Shown here in pieces: positions 36,064 to 44,409 of a DNA stretch of 64,000 nt. The notes beneath the pieces were generated by a model. It worked only from the letters and a program-made list of their open reading frames with translations, was not told the DNA's origin and searched no databases. A program made the translations under genes and the position numbers. Numbering within the stretch: position 1 is the first letter of the stretch; each line of letters begins with the position of its first letter. Source of the DNA: Blautia glucerasea (GTDB taxonomy: Bacteria > Bacillota > Clostridia > Lachnospirales > Lachnospiraceae); contig NZ_JAJBMO010000021.1 in assembly GCF_020537505.1 (NCBI RefSeq), positions 10,446 through 74,445 on the forward strand, in the 5' to 3' direction.

Positions 36064-38042
36064 ATTGCATCTACCTCCGCTAAAATCTGTCTGTTGGAGA
36101 ATCCCTGGAGATCCATTGCACCGGACGGGCAGGTTACCGTACATGCACCACAGCCCTGGCAAAGAGCATTGTTTACAACAGCAATTCTTCTTGTCTCACG
36201 GATTCCGTGGTCATTTACCTGTTTTTCCTCATAAGAGATTGCACCATACGGACACACATTTGCGCACTGGGAGCATCCGTTGCAAAGAAGCTCATCAGAA
36301 TGTGCGGTACATGGATTGGTGGTCAGCTTGTCTTTTGCAAGAAGGCCGATTGCCTTTACTGCTGCTGCGCCAGCCTGTGCAACTGTCTCTGGAATATCCT
36401 TTGGTCCCTGGCATACACCGGAAAGGAAAATACCGGCTGTAGGGGACTCTACCGGACGAAGCTTTGCATGTGCCTCTGTGAGGAAATTGTTGGTATCAAT
36501 ACTTGCGGTAAGCATAGTTGCAATTTTTCTGACATCCTTGTTTGGCTCGATGGCAGCTGCGAGAACCACCATGTCTGCTTCCATAAGGATCTGTTTATTT
36601 TCAAGCAGGTCTGAAGCCTGGACCATAAGAGTTCCATCCGGCTGTGGGATTACCTTTCCAACCTGGCCTTTTACATAATTTACTCCATAATCTTCAACAG
36701 CTCTTCTGTAGAACTCATCAAAGTTTTTACCCGGAGTACGAACATCAATATAAAAAACAGTTACGTTTGTATCCGGATATTTGTCACGGATCAGCATTGC
36801 ATGTTTTGCAGTGTACATACAGCAGATCTTGGAGCAGTAGCTCTTTCCTCTTTCATCAGAGCAACGGCTTCCCACACACTGTACGAATACAATGTTCTTC
36901 GGAGCTTTTCCATCGGAAAGTCTCTCAAGATGCCCCTTTGTAGGTCCAGCTGCATTCATAATACGTTCAAGCTCAAGAGAGGTGATAACATCCTTACTCT
37001 GGCTGTAAGCGTACTCATCGTATTTATCAAGCGGAATCACATCGAAACCGGTTGCGACCACGATTGCACCGTATTTCTGTGTAATGATCTCGTCCTTCTG
37101 CTCATAATCGATTGCACCAGCTGCACAAACCTTGGAGCAGACACCGCATTTTCCGGTTTTAAACTTGGTACAATGCTCACGGTCGATAACCGGAACATTT
37201 GGGATAGCCTGAGCAAACGGAATGTAGATAGCACTTCTGTTGTTCAGACCACGGTTAAATTCGTTTGGATTTTTCTTGGACGGACATTTCTCAGAACAAA
37301 CGCCGCATCCGGTACATTTGCTCATATCCACGCTTCTTGCTTTCTTGCGGATATCAACGGTGAAGTCACCTACAAAGCCGCTTACCTTTTCAACCTCACT
37401 GTATGTATAAATGTTGATTTTCTCGTGGGCTGCTGCCTCTACCATCTTTGGTGTAAGAATACATGCGGAGCAGTCCAGTGTTGGGAAGGTTTTGTCCAGC
37501 TGGGACATTCTTCCACCGATACTTGGAAGCTTCTCCACAATATCAACCTCGTAACCAGCCTCTGCAATATCAAGAGCAGACTGGATTCCGGCAATACCTC
37601 CGCCGATTACAAGAGCCCGTTTGGTTACAAGGCTCTCGCCTGGCTGCAGAGGAGCGTCCAGATTTACTTTTGCGATTGCGGCTCTTGCAAGGATCACTGC
37701 CTTTAAGGTAGCCTCTTCCATATCCTTGTGGATCCAGGAGCAATGCTCACGGATATTGGCAATCTCTACCATATATGGGTTTAAGCCCGCTTTCTGTGCT
37801 GCCTTTCTAAAGGTAGCCTCATGCATACGCGGGGAACAGGAACAGACTACGATTCCTGTCAGATTCTTTTCATGGATGGCATTAATGATCTTGGCCTGCC
37901 CTGCTTCGGAGCACATGTACTGATAATCCTCTGCATGAACAACGCCCGGTTCTTTTGCTGTCATCTCTACTACTTTTTTTACATCAACTGTGGCTGCAAT
38001 ATTGGTACCACAATGACATACGAATACACCTATTCTCTGCAC
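36054..38042 (-). CDS. hdrA: Heterodisulfide-reductase-like subunit A (flavin-bifurcating core)
   Basis: FAD and Fe-S hub protein, 662 aa. I choose the GTG at 38042 because GGAGG lies ten bases upstream and the family N-terminus RIGVFVCHCGTNIA follows. Order: N-terminal HdrA domain (1-130, VCSCSPRMHE), FAD domain from about 140 (VIGGGIAGIQSALDIAEAGY), DCSACILTPKM, an inserted ferredoxin (CTGCGVCSEKCP and CGVCSKVC), then C-terminal ferredoxins CNGCSQCANVCPYGAI and CQGCGACTVTCPSGAMD. In methanogens the HdrA FAD performs electron bifurcation. It overlaps flxD by ten bases and follows hdrC by seven. Confidence 0.93.
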   Translation of the reverse strand: MQRIGVFVCHCGTNIAATVDVKKVVEMTAKEPGVVHAEDYQYMCSEAGQAKIINAIHEKNLTGIVVCSCSPRMHEATFRKAAQKAGLNPYMVEIANIREHCSWIHKDMEEATLKAVILARAAIAKVNLDAPLQPGESLVTKRALVIGGGIAGIQSALDIAEAGYEVDIVEKLPSIGGRMSQLDKTFPTLDCSACILTPKMVEAAAHEKINIYTYSEVEKVSGFVGDFTVDIRKKARSVDMSKCTGCGVCSEKCPSKKNPNEFNRGLNNRSAIYIPFAQAIPNVPVIDREHCTKFKTGKCGVCSKVCAAGAIDYEQKDEIITQKYGAIVVATGFDVIPLDKYDEYAYSQSKDVITSLELERIMNAAGPTKGHLERLSDGKAPKNIVFVQCVGSRCSDERGKSYCSKICCMYTAKHAMLIRDKYPDTNVTVFYIDVRTPGKNFDEFYRRAVEDYGVNYVKGQVGKVIPQPDGTLMVQASDLLENKQILMEADMVVLAAAIEPNKDVRKIATMLTASIDTNNFLTEAHAKLRPVESPTAGIFLSGVCQGPKDIPETVAQAGAAAVKAIGLLAKDKLTTNPCTAHSDELLCNGCSQCANVCPYGAISYEEKQVNDHGIRETRRIAVVNNALCQGCGACTVTCPSGAMDLQGFSNRQILAEVDAICR

Positions 38043-38049
38043 CTGTTTC

Positions 38050-38451
38050 TCACCTCCTGTATCTTCTGAATGCACTTACCAGCAGCTGCTGCGGTGTTTC
38101 TTCATCAAGCAGCTCCGGAATTTCGTCTGCGGTCAGATAGTTCTGCCCACGCTCGCGGACAACCAGCTGTCTGGCTGCGTCGATCAGTTTTCCCGGTTTT
38201 ACATCTCTTGGACAGCGTTCTACACATGCAAAGCAGGAGAGACATTTCCATAAGGATTTTGACTGTGCAAGGGCTTCAATATCGCCGTTCTGTACATAAG
38301 TTACAAACTGGTGAGGCTTGATATCCATCTCGTTAAATGCAGGACAGGTTGCAGAGCATTTGCCGCATTTCATACATTTCAAGGGATTTACTCCGGAAAT
38401 TTCTTTGATTCTCTCTGCTGCATTCTGGGTATTTCCATATGTATAAGCCAT
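38050..38451 (-). CDS. hdrC: Heterodisulfide-reductase-like subunit C
   Basis: Two-cluster ferredoxin-like subunit, 133 aa, carrying electrons from HdrA to HdrB. Motifs CMKCGKCSATCPAF and CLSCFACVERCPRD supply eight cysteines for two [4Fe-4S] clusters. The start ATG overlaps the stop of hdrB by one base. Length and layout match soluble HdrC of methanogens and Hdr-Flx bacteria. Confidence 0.92.
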   Translation of the reverse strand: MAYTYGNTQNAAERIKEISGVNPLKCMKCGKCSATCPAFNEMDIKPHQFVTYVQNGDIEALAQSKSLWKCLSCFACVERCPRDVKPGKLIDAARQLVVRERGQNYLTADEIPELLDEETPQQLLVSAFRRYRR

Positions 38452-39245
38452 TACTTCGCCACCTCCTCTTTTACTCCGAGAGCTTCTGCAAGAAGTTCTG
38501 TAAAATAGTAAACAGGAAGATCACCGGTTCCGTTCTTTTTCAGGTTATACATGCAAAGTGGACAGGCTGTGATCAGCATATCTGCTTCAAAGCCTTTTGC
38601 ACTGTCCATGATCTTTTCGCACATGTTCTGTGCCATTTCTTTTTCCTTCAGGGAAATGTAGCCGCCGCAGCACTCATTGCGATATGGGTATACCACAGGT
38701 TCTGCACCAAGGGCACGGATGAAGTCTTCCATAATGGTCGGATTCTCCGGATTATCAAATGCCATGATCTTTCCCGGTCTTAAAAGAAGGCAGCCATAGT
38801 AGGCGCCGATCTTCTTGCCTTTTAATGGATTAACCACTTTCTTTTTGATCTCGTCAAAGCCTACCTCATCACGGAGTACCTCCAGATAATGAAGAACATT
38901 TGTCTCTCCTTCATATGGAGTATCCAGTTTCAGATAATTATTGGCTCTGGTGCGGATGTCGTCCACGTTTTTCATGTCGTCGTTCACACGTTTGAGCACA
39001 TGATGACAGGCTGAACAGACTGTGATCAGATCCTGTCCTTTTTCTTTTGCGTCGTTTAAAGCCCGGACGGAAGAAAGCTTGGTGGCAATCTCATCGCTGC
39101 CAAGAGGATATACGCCGCCGCAGCACTGCCAATCTTCTATCTCTTCCATTTCGAAGCCCAGTGCTTTTGCAGAAGCTCTGGCATAGGCATCCAGATCTTT
39201 TGCCTTATTCTTCAGGGTACATCCTGGATAATAACTGTACTTCAT
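38451..39245 (-). CDS. hdrB: Heterodisulfide-reductase-like subunit B
   Basis: Catalytic-type subunit with two CCG domains, 264 aa. ATG 39245 gives the family start MKYSYYPGCTLKNKAKDLDA; the codon at 39263 is unsupported. Both CCG motifs are complete: first with CTLKN, CCGGVYPL and CSACHH; second with YYGCLLLRPG, CCGGYISL and CPLCMYNL. In methanogens these bind two non-cubane [4Fe-4S] clusters that reduce the CoM-CoB disulfide. This organism should lack those cofactors, and no dsrC is in the window, so the natural acceptor must differ; the co-encoded FrdAB is the likely one. Confidence 0.92.
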   Translation of the reverse strand: MKYSYYPGCTLKNKAKDLDAYARASAKALGFEMEEIEDWQCCGGVYPLGSDEIATKLSSVRALNDAKEKGQDLITVCSACHHVLKRVNDDMKNVDDIRTRANNYLKLDTPYEGETNVLHYLEVLRDEVGFDEIKKKVVNPLKGKKIGAYYGCLLLRPGKIMAFDNPENPTIMEDFIRALGAEPVVYPYRNECCGGYISLKEKEMAQNMCEKIMDSAKGFEADMLITACPLCMYNLKKNGTGDLPVYYFTELLAEALGVKEEVAK

Positions 39246-39266
39246 GCTTTTTTTCCTTTCCAATTT

Positions 39267-40214
39267 TTACAATTCGATCTGTGCGATTACTTCCTTCAGG
39301 GCATCTGCACTCTTTTTCAGCAAAGCGATTTCCTCTTTGTTCATGCGCATCTGCACTTTTCCCTGAATTCCGTTTGGTCCTACAAGAGTAAGGGTACTCA
39401 GGCACACATCTTCGATTCCATACTCTCCGTGAAGCATGGAGGATACAGTTGCAAGGGAATCGGAAGCAGCCAGGATCAGGCCTACCAGCTGGCAAACGGT
39501 TGCGGATACTGCGTAAAAGGTTGCACCTTTCTTTGCAATAACTTTTCCGCCGGATTTCTGCACATATTCCAGCATGGCTTCTTTATCAAGTGGTTTCACG
39601 TCCTTGCCATGTGCTTTCATTTCCTCATAATACTCGTCTGTGCTGAGACCGGAAATGTAAGCGCCGGTCCACGGGATAAAGGAAGTGTCACCATGCTCGC
39701 CAAAAACGTATGCGTGGATATTTCCCTGGGCTACTTTAAAATGCTCGGAAAGTCCATAGCGAAGTCTTGCTGTATCAAGAATGGTTCCGGATCCCATGAT
39801 CTGATTCTCCGGAAGTCCGGAAATCTTGGTGAACACATAGGTCATAATGTCAACTGGATTACTTACAATGATGTACTTGGCATTTGGAGCTTCTTTTACA
39901 ATCTGAGGGGTAATGCTCTTCAGAATGTTTACATTTGTCTGAGTAAGCTCAATTCGGGTCTGTCCAGGTTTGCGGGCGATTCCGGAAGTAATAATTACGA
40001 TGTCGGAATCTTTGGCATCTGCGTAATCTCCGGCTACCAGAGATACCGGGCTTCTGAAGCAGGTTCCCTGCTCGATGTCCATAACCTCGCCTTCTACCTT
40101 TTCCTTGTTGATGTCGATCAGAACAATCTCGGAAGCGATCTCATCATGTGCCAGTGTGTAGGCAATTGTAGAGCCAACGCTTCCAGCTCCGATAATGGTA
40201 ATTTTGCTGCTCAT
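39267..40214 (-). CDS. mdh: LDH-like malate dehydrogenase (2-hydroxyacid NAD dehydrogenase)
   Basis: NAD-dependent dehydrogenase, 315 aa, first gene of the succinate operon; RBS AAAGGAG. The nucleotide motif is IIGAGSVGSTIAYTL, catalytic His174 lies in GEHGDTSF and substrate Arg150 in GTILDTARLR. Overall it resembles L-lactate dehydrogenase, but the specificity loop reads SGIARKPGQTR: Arg81 stands where true LDHs have the Gln of the QKPGETR motif (Q102 in LDH numbering). Arg there is the known determinant of malate over lactate specificity. Together with fumarase and fumarate reductase in the same operon, oxaloacetate reduction to malate is the better call; automatic pipelines may label it ldh. 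Confidence 0.8.
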   Translation of the reverse strand: MSSKITIIGAGSVGSTIAYTLAHDEIASEIVLIDINKEKVEGEVMDIEQGTCFRSPVSLVAGDYADAKDSDIVIITSGIARKPGQTRIELTQTNVNILKSITPQIVKEAPNAKYIIVSNPVDIMTYVFTKISGLPENQIMGSGTILDTARLRYGLSEHFKVAQGNIHAYVFGEHGDTSFIPWTGAYISGLSTDEYYEEMKAHGKDVKPLDKEAMLEYVQKSGGKVIAKKGATFYAVSATVCQLVGLILAASDSLATVSSMLHGEYGIEDVCLSTLTLVGPNGIQGKVQMRMNKEEIALLKKSADALKEVIAQIEL

Positions 40215-40319
40215 ATAAAACTCCTTTCATGGGGGTGTGGGATTGTGTCAACTTTTCCCTCTATTTTGTTACTTTTCCGTGGGATTAGTTGGTTTTCCCT
40301 GTGTGATGTCCTTTGTTTC

Positions 40320-40337
40320 TTGTTTATTTTTTAACAA
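40320..40337 (-). promoter_or_regulatory. Rex-type operator upstream of mdh
   Basis: On the minus strand the site reads TTGTTAAAAAATAAACAA, which matches the clostridial Rex consensus TTGTTAANNNNTTAACAA at all but one position. It lies 106-123 bp before the mdh start. Rex represses fermentative and NADH-consuming genes until NADH/NAD+ rises, which suits an operon that oxidises NADH. Confidence 0.7.
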
Positions 40338-40382
40338 TCACAGTTAGAAAAAAAAGCGGTTAAAAACTTTATTTTCTGCCTT

Positions 40383-40448
40383 GTGACATGGCCTAAACCA
40401 GAAACACAGAGGATTTTCTTCCTGTTTTCCTGGTTCAAGTCATGTCAC
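40383..40448. repeat. 66-bp inverted repeat upstream of mdh
   Basis: GTGACATGGCCTAAACCAG (40383-40401) pairs with CTGGTTCAAGTCATGTCAC (40430-40448), with three mismatches, around a 28-nt loop. There is no U-run on either side, so it is not a normal terminator. It may be an operator, a transcript leader structure or a small mobile repeat. Confidence 0.6.
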
Positions 40449-40688
40449 TATGTGTTTCCTGACAAACAATTCTCAACAAAAGGACTTTTCCCTCTTCGTC
40501 TCCGCATAAAATATTGGTTTTCTCCGCTCTCATTAAGATATCATAATGATAATCTTTTAACAACTATTTTTTGAAATTTTTTATCATTTTTTCTGGGCTT
40601 CTACATATTGTACAAATATAGGTGTGCTGTTTTGTGTATTTTTATGTTGATAGTTATCTGTCATTGAACTTCCATAATACATTTTCTT

Positions 40689-41354
40689 TTACAACACTTT
40701 GCGCCCATTTACAGTAAGTTTAAATGTGGTTTTCAAAACCTCAGCTGATTTTCTGCAAAGCATCATCCGATCCAGAAAGATTTCGAAATAATCATACATG
40801 GAACAAATGCCTTCATCCACCTGAAGATTTAGCGCAAGTACAGATTTGTCTTTCTCAATTTTCAGTTTGGATTCTGTAACAGCATAGTTTACACGGTCGT
40901 GAATATCATATGCAGAACTATCTTTCTGACGTACCCTGCTTCTTCTCACGTCCGTCTTATCTGCAATGATCAGAGCAGCGGAGACAACATCTTCCGGGTT
41001 TCCTGTGGATTCGTCATGATTTCCAATGGCAGATACAATGGTGATCCGGTCTTCCATCGGCATATTGGTTTCTTTTAAAAGATCGTTTGCAAGCAGGGCA
41101 CCGTATTCTGCGTGATGGGTTCTGTTGATGGCGTTTCCAATGTCGTGCATATATCCTGCTATTTTTGCCAGTTCCACATCATGTTTGGAATATCCCAGCT
41201 TCTCCAGTATTTTTCCAGCTCTGTGTGAAACCTGTATGCAATGGGCCTTGGAATGGTCCGTAAAGCCCATCATTCCCAGATTGGCGTCTCCCTTTTTCAG
41301 ATATGCGTTAATTTCCTTATTGTTTAAAATTTCCTGGTACTTCAAGCAGATCAT
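40689..41354 (-). CDS. HD-domain metal-dependent phosphohydrolase
   Basis: 221 aa; RBS AAAGGAG. The HD signature residues are in TDHSKAHCIQVSH (first His) and AGYMHDIGNAINRTHH (His-Asp), with later SAIGNHDESTGN and a final Asp in LIIADKTDVRRSRVR. Such proteins hydrolyse phosphate esters or nucleotides, and which of them cannot be told. The DVRRSRVRQKD segment followed by YDIHDRVNYAVTESKL resembles a group of small HD proteins in Clostridia. It stands upstream of the mdh region, with no obvious operon partner. Confidence 0.85.
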   Translation of the reverse strand: MICLKYQEILNNKEINAYLKKGDANLGMMGFTDHSKAHCIQVSHRAGKILEKLGYSKHDVELAKIAGYMHDIGNAINRTHHAEYGALLANDLLKETNMPMEDRITIVSAIGNHDESTGNPEDVVSAALIIADKTDVRRSRVRQKDSSAYDIHDRVNYAVTESKLKIEKDKSVLALNLQVDEGICSMYDYFEIFLDRMMLCRKSAEVLKTTFKLTVNGRKVL

Positions 41355-41480
41355 TTCTCCTTTTTTATTTTTTTAACTTTTTCGCAGGATCATTGTATGG
41401 GAGAAAAAACAGGTTGTTGTCTTGTTGGTGTAAAATTTTGTTTAAATTTTTAGAAAAATGGTCTGTCCTAGAGTCTGTTT

Positions 41481-41520
41481 AAAAAAAGCACCTGCTGTTC
41501 AGTATCACGACAGGTGCTTT
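41481..41520 (-). terminator. Terminator of pepT
   Basis: AAAGCACCTG (41485-41494) pairs with CAGGTGCTTT (41511-41520) around a 16-nt loop; the minus transcript ends in a run of seven U. It lies 29 bp beyond the pepT stop. Confidence 0.88.
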
Positions 41521-41548
41521 CGCTCTCATTTTATCTAATTGTCACATC

Positions 41549-42763
41549 TTAAGCGTACAGTTTCACAATATTCTTCAGATTCTCCACCGCATAGTCCATT
41601 CCCTCTGCAGTAATGTGTTCACAGGGACCGTGGAAGGCGTAACCGCCGGTTCCGAGGTTGGGGCAGGGAAGACCCATGAAGGAAAGACGGGCACCGTCAG
41701 TGCCGCCGCGGATGGCTACTGTTACTGGGGAAAGGCCAGACTGCTGAACGGCTCTCTTTGCGTTGTCGATCAGGTGCATGCAGGGCTCGATCTTCTCTTT
41801 CATGTTGCGGTACTGTTCTTTGATGGTGAGGGTGACGGTGCCTTCGCCGTATTTTTCGTTAAGAAGCTTGGCGATATGTCTTATCATCTCCTGACGGCAG
41901 GCGAACATGGCACTGTCATGGTCACGGATAATATAGTCAAGGCTTGCAGAAGATACATCCCCACTCATTTCACAGAGGTGGAAAAATCCCTCGTACTCCT
42001 CTGTGTTCGCCGGAATATCGCCCGCTGGAAGCATGTTGTTGAACTCCATGGCAACCAGCGCTGCATTGATCATGGTATTTTTGCTGCTGCCCGGATGTAC
42101 GGAAAAGCCTTTGATCTTTACCTTTGCACCTGCGGCATTAAAGTTCTCATACTCGATCTCATTCTCTGCGCCACCATCTACGGTATAGGCAAAATCAGCC
42201 CCAAATCCCGCTACATCGAAGAAATCTGCGCCCCGGCCAACCTCCTCATCCGGGGTAAAGCCGATGCAGATTTTTCCATGAGGAATGTTCTCTGTGATAA
42301 TCTGCTCTGCCATGGTCATGATTTCTGCTACGCCAGCCTTGTCATCAGCCCCAAGAAGTGTGGTTCCATCTGTGGTGATCAAAGTTCTTCCTTTTAAAGA
42401 GGAAAGATGTGGAAAATCTCTCAAGGTAAGGGTATATTCGCTATCTCCCAGCTTCACATCCCCGCCATCATAATTCTGGATGATCTGTGGATTTACATTC
42501 TCACCTGAGAAATCAGGTGCCGTGTCCATATGTGCAATAAAACCAATGGCTGGCTTATCTTCAAGCCCTTCTGTCGCCGGGATCACACCATACACATAGC
42601 ACTTGTCATCAATGCGCACATCCTGAACTCCTGTCTTTTTCAATTCCTCTGCCAGCTGATTTCCCAGGTCAAACTGGCGGCTGGTGGACGGCACGTTCTC
42701 CTGCTCGTCCTCGCTTGTAGTATATACTTTCACATAGTTTAATAAACGTTCGTATGCACGCAT
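41549..42763 (-). CDS. pepT: Peptidase T (tripeptide aminopeptidase)
   Basis: Cytoplasmic M20-family zinc aminopeptidase that removes N-terminal residues from tripeptides, 404 aa. ATG 42763 follows GAAGGAG; the codon at 42856 would run back into the hydrogenase gene. Zinc motifs: FIAHMDTAPDFSG, LGADDKAGVAEI and TPDEEVGRGADFFD, with IRGGTDGARLSFMG and HGPCEHI in the second half. It is the second gene after the [FeFe] hydrogenase, 34 bp away, which is an odd functional pairing. Confidence 0.95.
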   Translation of the reverse strand: MRAYERLLNYVKVYTTSEDEQENVPSTSRQFDLGNQLAEELKKTGVQDVRIDDKCYVYGVIPATEGLEDKPAIGFIAHMDTAPDFSGENVNPQIIQNYDGGDVKLGDSEYTLTLRDFPHLSSLKGRTLITTDGTTLLGADDKAGVAEIMTMAEQIITENIPHGKICIGFTPDEEVGRGADFFDVAGFGADFAYTVDGGAENEIEYENFNAAGAKVKIKGFSVHPGSSKNTMINAALVAMEFNNMLPAGDIPANTEEYEGFFHLCEMSGDVSSASLDYIIRDHDSAMFACRQEMIRHIAKLLNEKYGEGTVTLTIKEQYRNMKEKIEPCMHLIDNAKRAVQQSGLSPVTVAIRGGTDGARLSFMGLPCPNLGTGGYAFHGPCEHITAEGMDYAVENLKNIVKLYA

Positions 42764-42797
42764 TTTGATTTTCTCCTTCTCATTTATTCTGGAGGAT

Positions 42798-44309
42798 TTA
42801 CAGCTCTTCCAGTTTCTCCAGTTCCCCGCCAAATGAAGTATCCATACACTCTTCAAATGACGCTTCCTTCTTCATTTTCTCCAGCGCCACTCCTGCTTTC
42901 TTTACAGTCTGCACCGTTCCAGCACCGGCTATACATCCGCCTGGGCAGGCCATGCCCTCCAGCAGATAGCCGTTGTATTTTCCAGCCTTGGCAGCCATCA
43001 TCATCTTTTTGCACTCCTGAAGGCCGTTAGCACTGACAACCTTCACCTCGCGGTCCGGATCCATACGCTTCACAGCTTTCACAACTGCAGCTGCTACACC
43101 ACCACTGGCAGCGAAGCCACGGCCGTCACTGCTGGCCTGGGTAAGAGGCTCTTCTTCCGGAAGGCTGGCAAAATCAACGCCCTTGGCATCAAACATGCCT
43201 TTCACCTCTTCGAAGGTGAGAACGAAGTCCACATAGCTTCGAACCGACTTACGGCTTGCCTCCAGCTTCTTGGCTGCACATGGCCCTACAAACACAATCT
43301 TGCAGTCTGGCTCTTCCTGTTTCAGAAGTCTGGCAGTCAGCACCATAGGAGTGAGTGCCATAGAAATGCAGTTGGCATACTGGGGAAACATCTTTTTCGC
43401 CATAACAGACCATGCCGGACAGCAGGAGGTTCCCATAAACGGAATTTTCTCCGGTACTTCCTCCATGAAGTCCTTGGCTTCCTCAATGGTACAAAGGTCA
43501 GCACCCACAGCCACTTCCTTGATATCCGTAAATCCAAGAGCCTTAAAAGCTCCCCGCAACTTGGTATTCTTCAATTCCGGCTCAAACTGGCCTGCCACAG
43601 CAGGCGCTACAATGGCATAAACTGGTGTATCACTTTTTAATGCCATAATGGTCTGATAAATCTGTCCCTTATCTACTATGGCACTGAACGGGCAGCTGAC
43701 CAGACACATTCCACAGGAAACACACTTGTCATAGTCGATTTCTGCTCTGCCATACTCGTCTGAATGGATGGCGTTCATTCCGCATGCCTTGGCACACGGA
43801 CGCTCCTGCCTGATAATGGCATTATATGGACAGGATTCCAGACATTTTCCACATTTGATACATTTGTCCTGATCGATCACCGACCGCCCGTTTTCCATGT
43901 GGATGGCCTGCTTGGGACAGACTTCCTGACAGGGGTGTTCCAGACAGCCCTGGCAGCCCTCTGTGACGATCACCCGCTTCTCCGGACAGGAATTGCAGGC
44001 AAATTTAATAATATTGATAAGGGGCGGCTCATAATATTTCTCTTCAATTAAGCTGGCCTCCACGCCTTTGGAAATAGGCGCATGCTCGGAAATATTGCGA
44101 AGAGGCAGTCCCATTGCCACGCGAAGCCTCTCTCCTACAATGGCTCTTTCCAGGAAAATACTGTCACGATAGGTAGCTACTTCTCCTGGAAGGATCTTGT
44201 ATGGAAGCTCGTCCATCTCCTTCTCCATATCACCCTCATAGGCAAGTCGGGCAATTTCAGTAAAAATCTGGTGTCTGATTTTTGTCTTTGACGAGTATAG
44301 TCCTCTCAT
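42798..44309 (-). CDS. Monomeric [FeFe] hydrogenase, group B-like
   Basis: Iron-only hydrogenase-type protein, 503 aa. ATG 44309 has AGGAG eight bases upstream; a GTG six bases earlier is too close to it. Ferredoxin clusters occupy about 100-220 (CNSCPEK, GCQGCLEHPCQEVCP, CIKCGKCLESCP, CAKACG, CVSCGMCLVSCP). H-cluster motifs: L1 TSCCPAW, L2 VGPCAAKKLEA, L3 EGMACPGGCIAGAG. The L2 form GPCAAKK rather than MPCxxK is typical of group B enzymes, whose roles are less certain than the group A hydrogen producers. No HydEFG maturases or NuoEF-like subunits are near. A candidate operator sits just downstream of its -10 (44410-44427). Confidence 0.88.
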   Translation of the reverse strand: MRGLYSSKTKIRHQIFTEIARLAYEGDMEKEMDELPYKILPGEVATYRDSIFLERAIVGERLRVAMGLPLRNISEHAPISKGVEASLIEEKYYEPPLINIIKFACNSCPEKRVIVTEGCQGCLEHPCQEVCPKQAIHMENGRSVIDQDKCIKCGKCLESCPYNAIIRQERPCAKACGMNAIHSDEYGRAEIDYDKCVSCGMCLVSCPFSAIVDKGQIYQTIMALKSDTPVYAIVAPAVAGQFEPELKNTKLRGAFKALGFTDIKEVAVGADLCTIEEAKDFMEEVPEKIPFMGTSCCPAWSVMAKKMFPQYANCISMALTPMVLTARLLKQEEPDCKIVFVGPCAAKKLEASRKSVRSYVDFVLTFEEVKGMFDAKGVDFASLPEEEPLTQASSDGRGFAASGGVAAAVVKAVKRMDPDREVKVVSANGLQECKKMMMAAKAGKYNGYLLEGMACPGGCIAGAGTVQTVKKAGVALEKMKKEASFEECMDTSFGGELEKLEEL

Positions 44310-44409
44310 TCTCACTTCTCCTTAGATGTAATATTTTGCACCAGCCAGATTTTACCGCAATCAATCTAACTGTCTTTATAAAGTTATCTTTCTCCGCTTT
44401 TATAAATAG

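Larger units (their letters stand above)
40215..40688. other. Leader and promoter region of the mdh operon
   Basis: A 474-bp gap with no convincing open frame. It holds the Rex-type operator (40320-40337) and a 66-bp inverted repeat (40383-40448). The rest is AT-rich. I could not pick a convincing -35/-10 pair on the minus strand. Confidence 0.6.

Noticed and set aside
36801..37706. 301-aa plus-strand open frame opposite hdrA
   Set aside because: Antisense to a motif-rich hdrA; an artefact of codon bias.
39267..40214. Calling this gene L-lactate dehydrogenase
   Set aside because: The specificity position is Arg, and the operon needs a malate dehydrogenase; kept only as the alternative name.
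39429..40334. 301-aa plus-strand open frame opposite mdh
   Set aside because: Antisense to mdh and running through its promoter region; no supporting signal.
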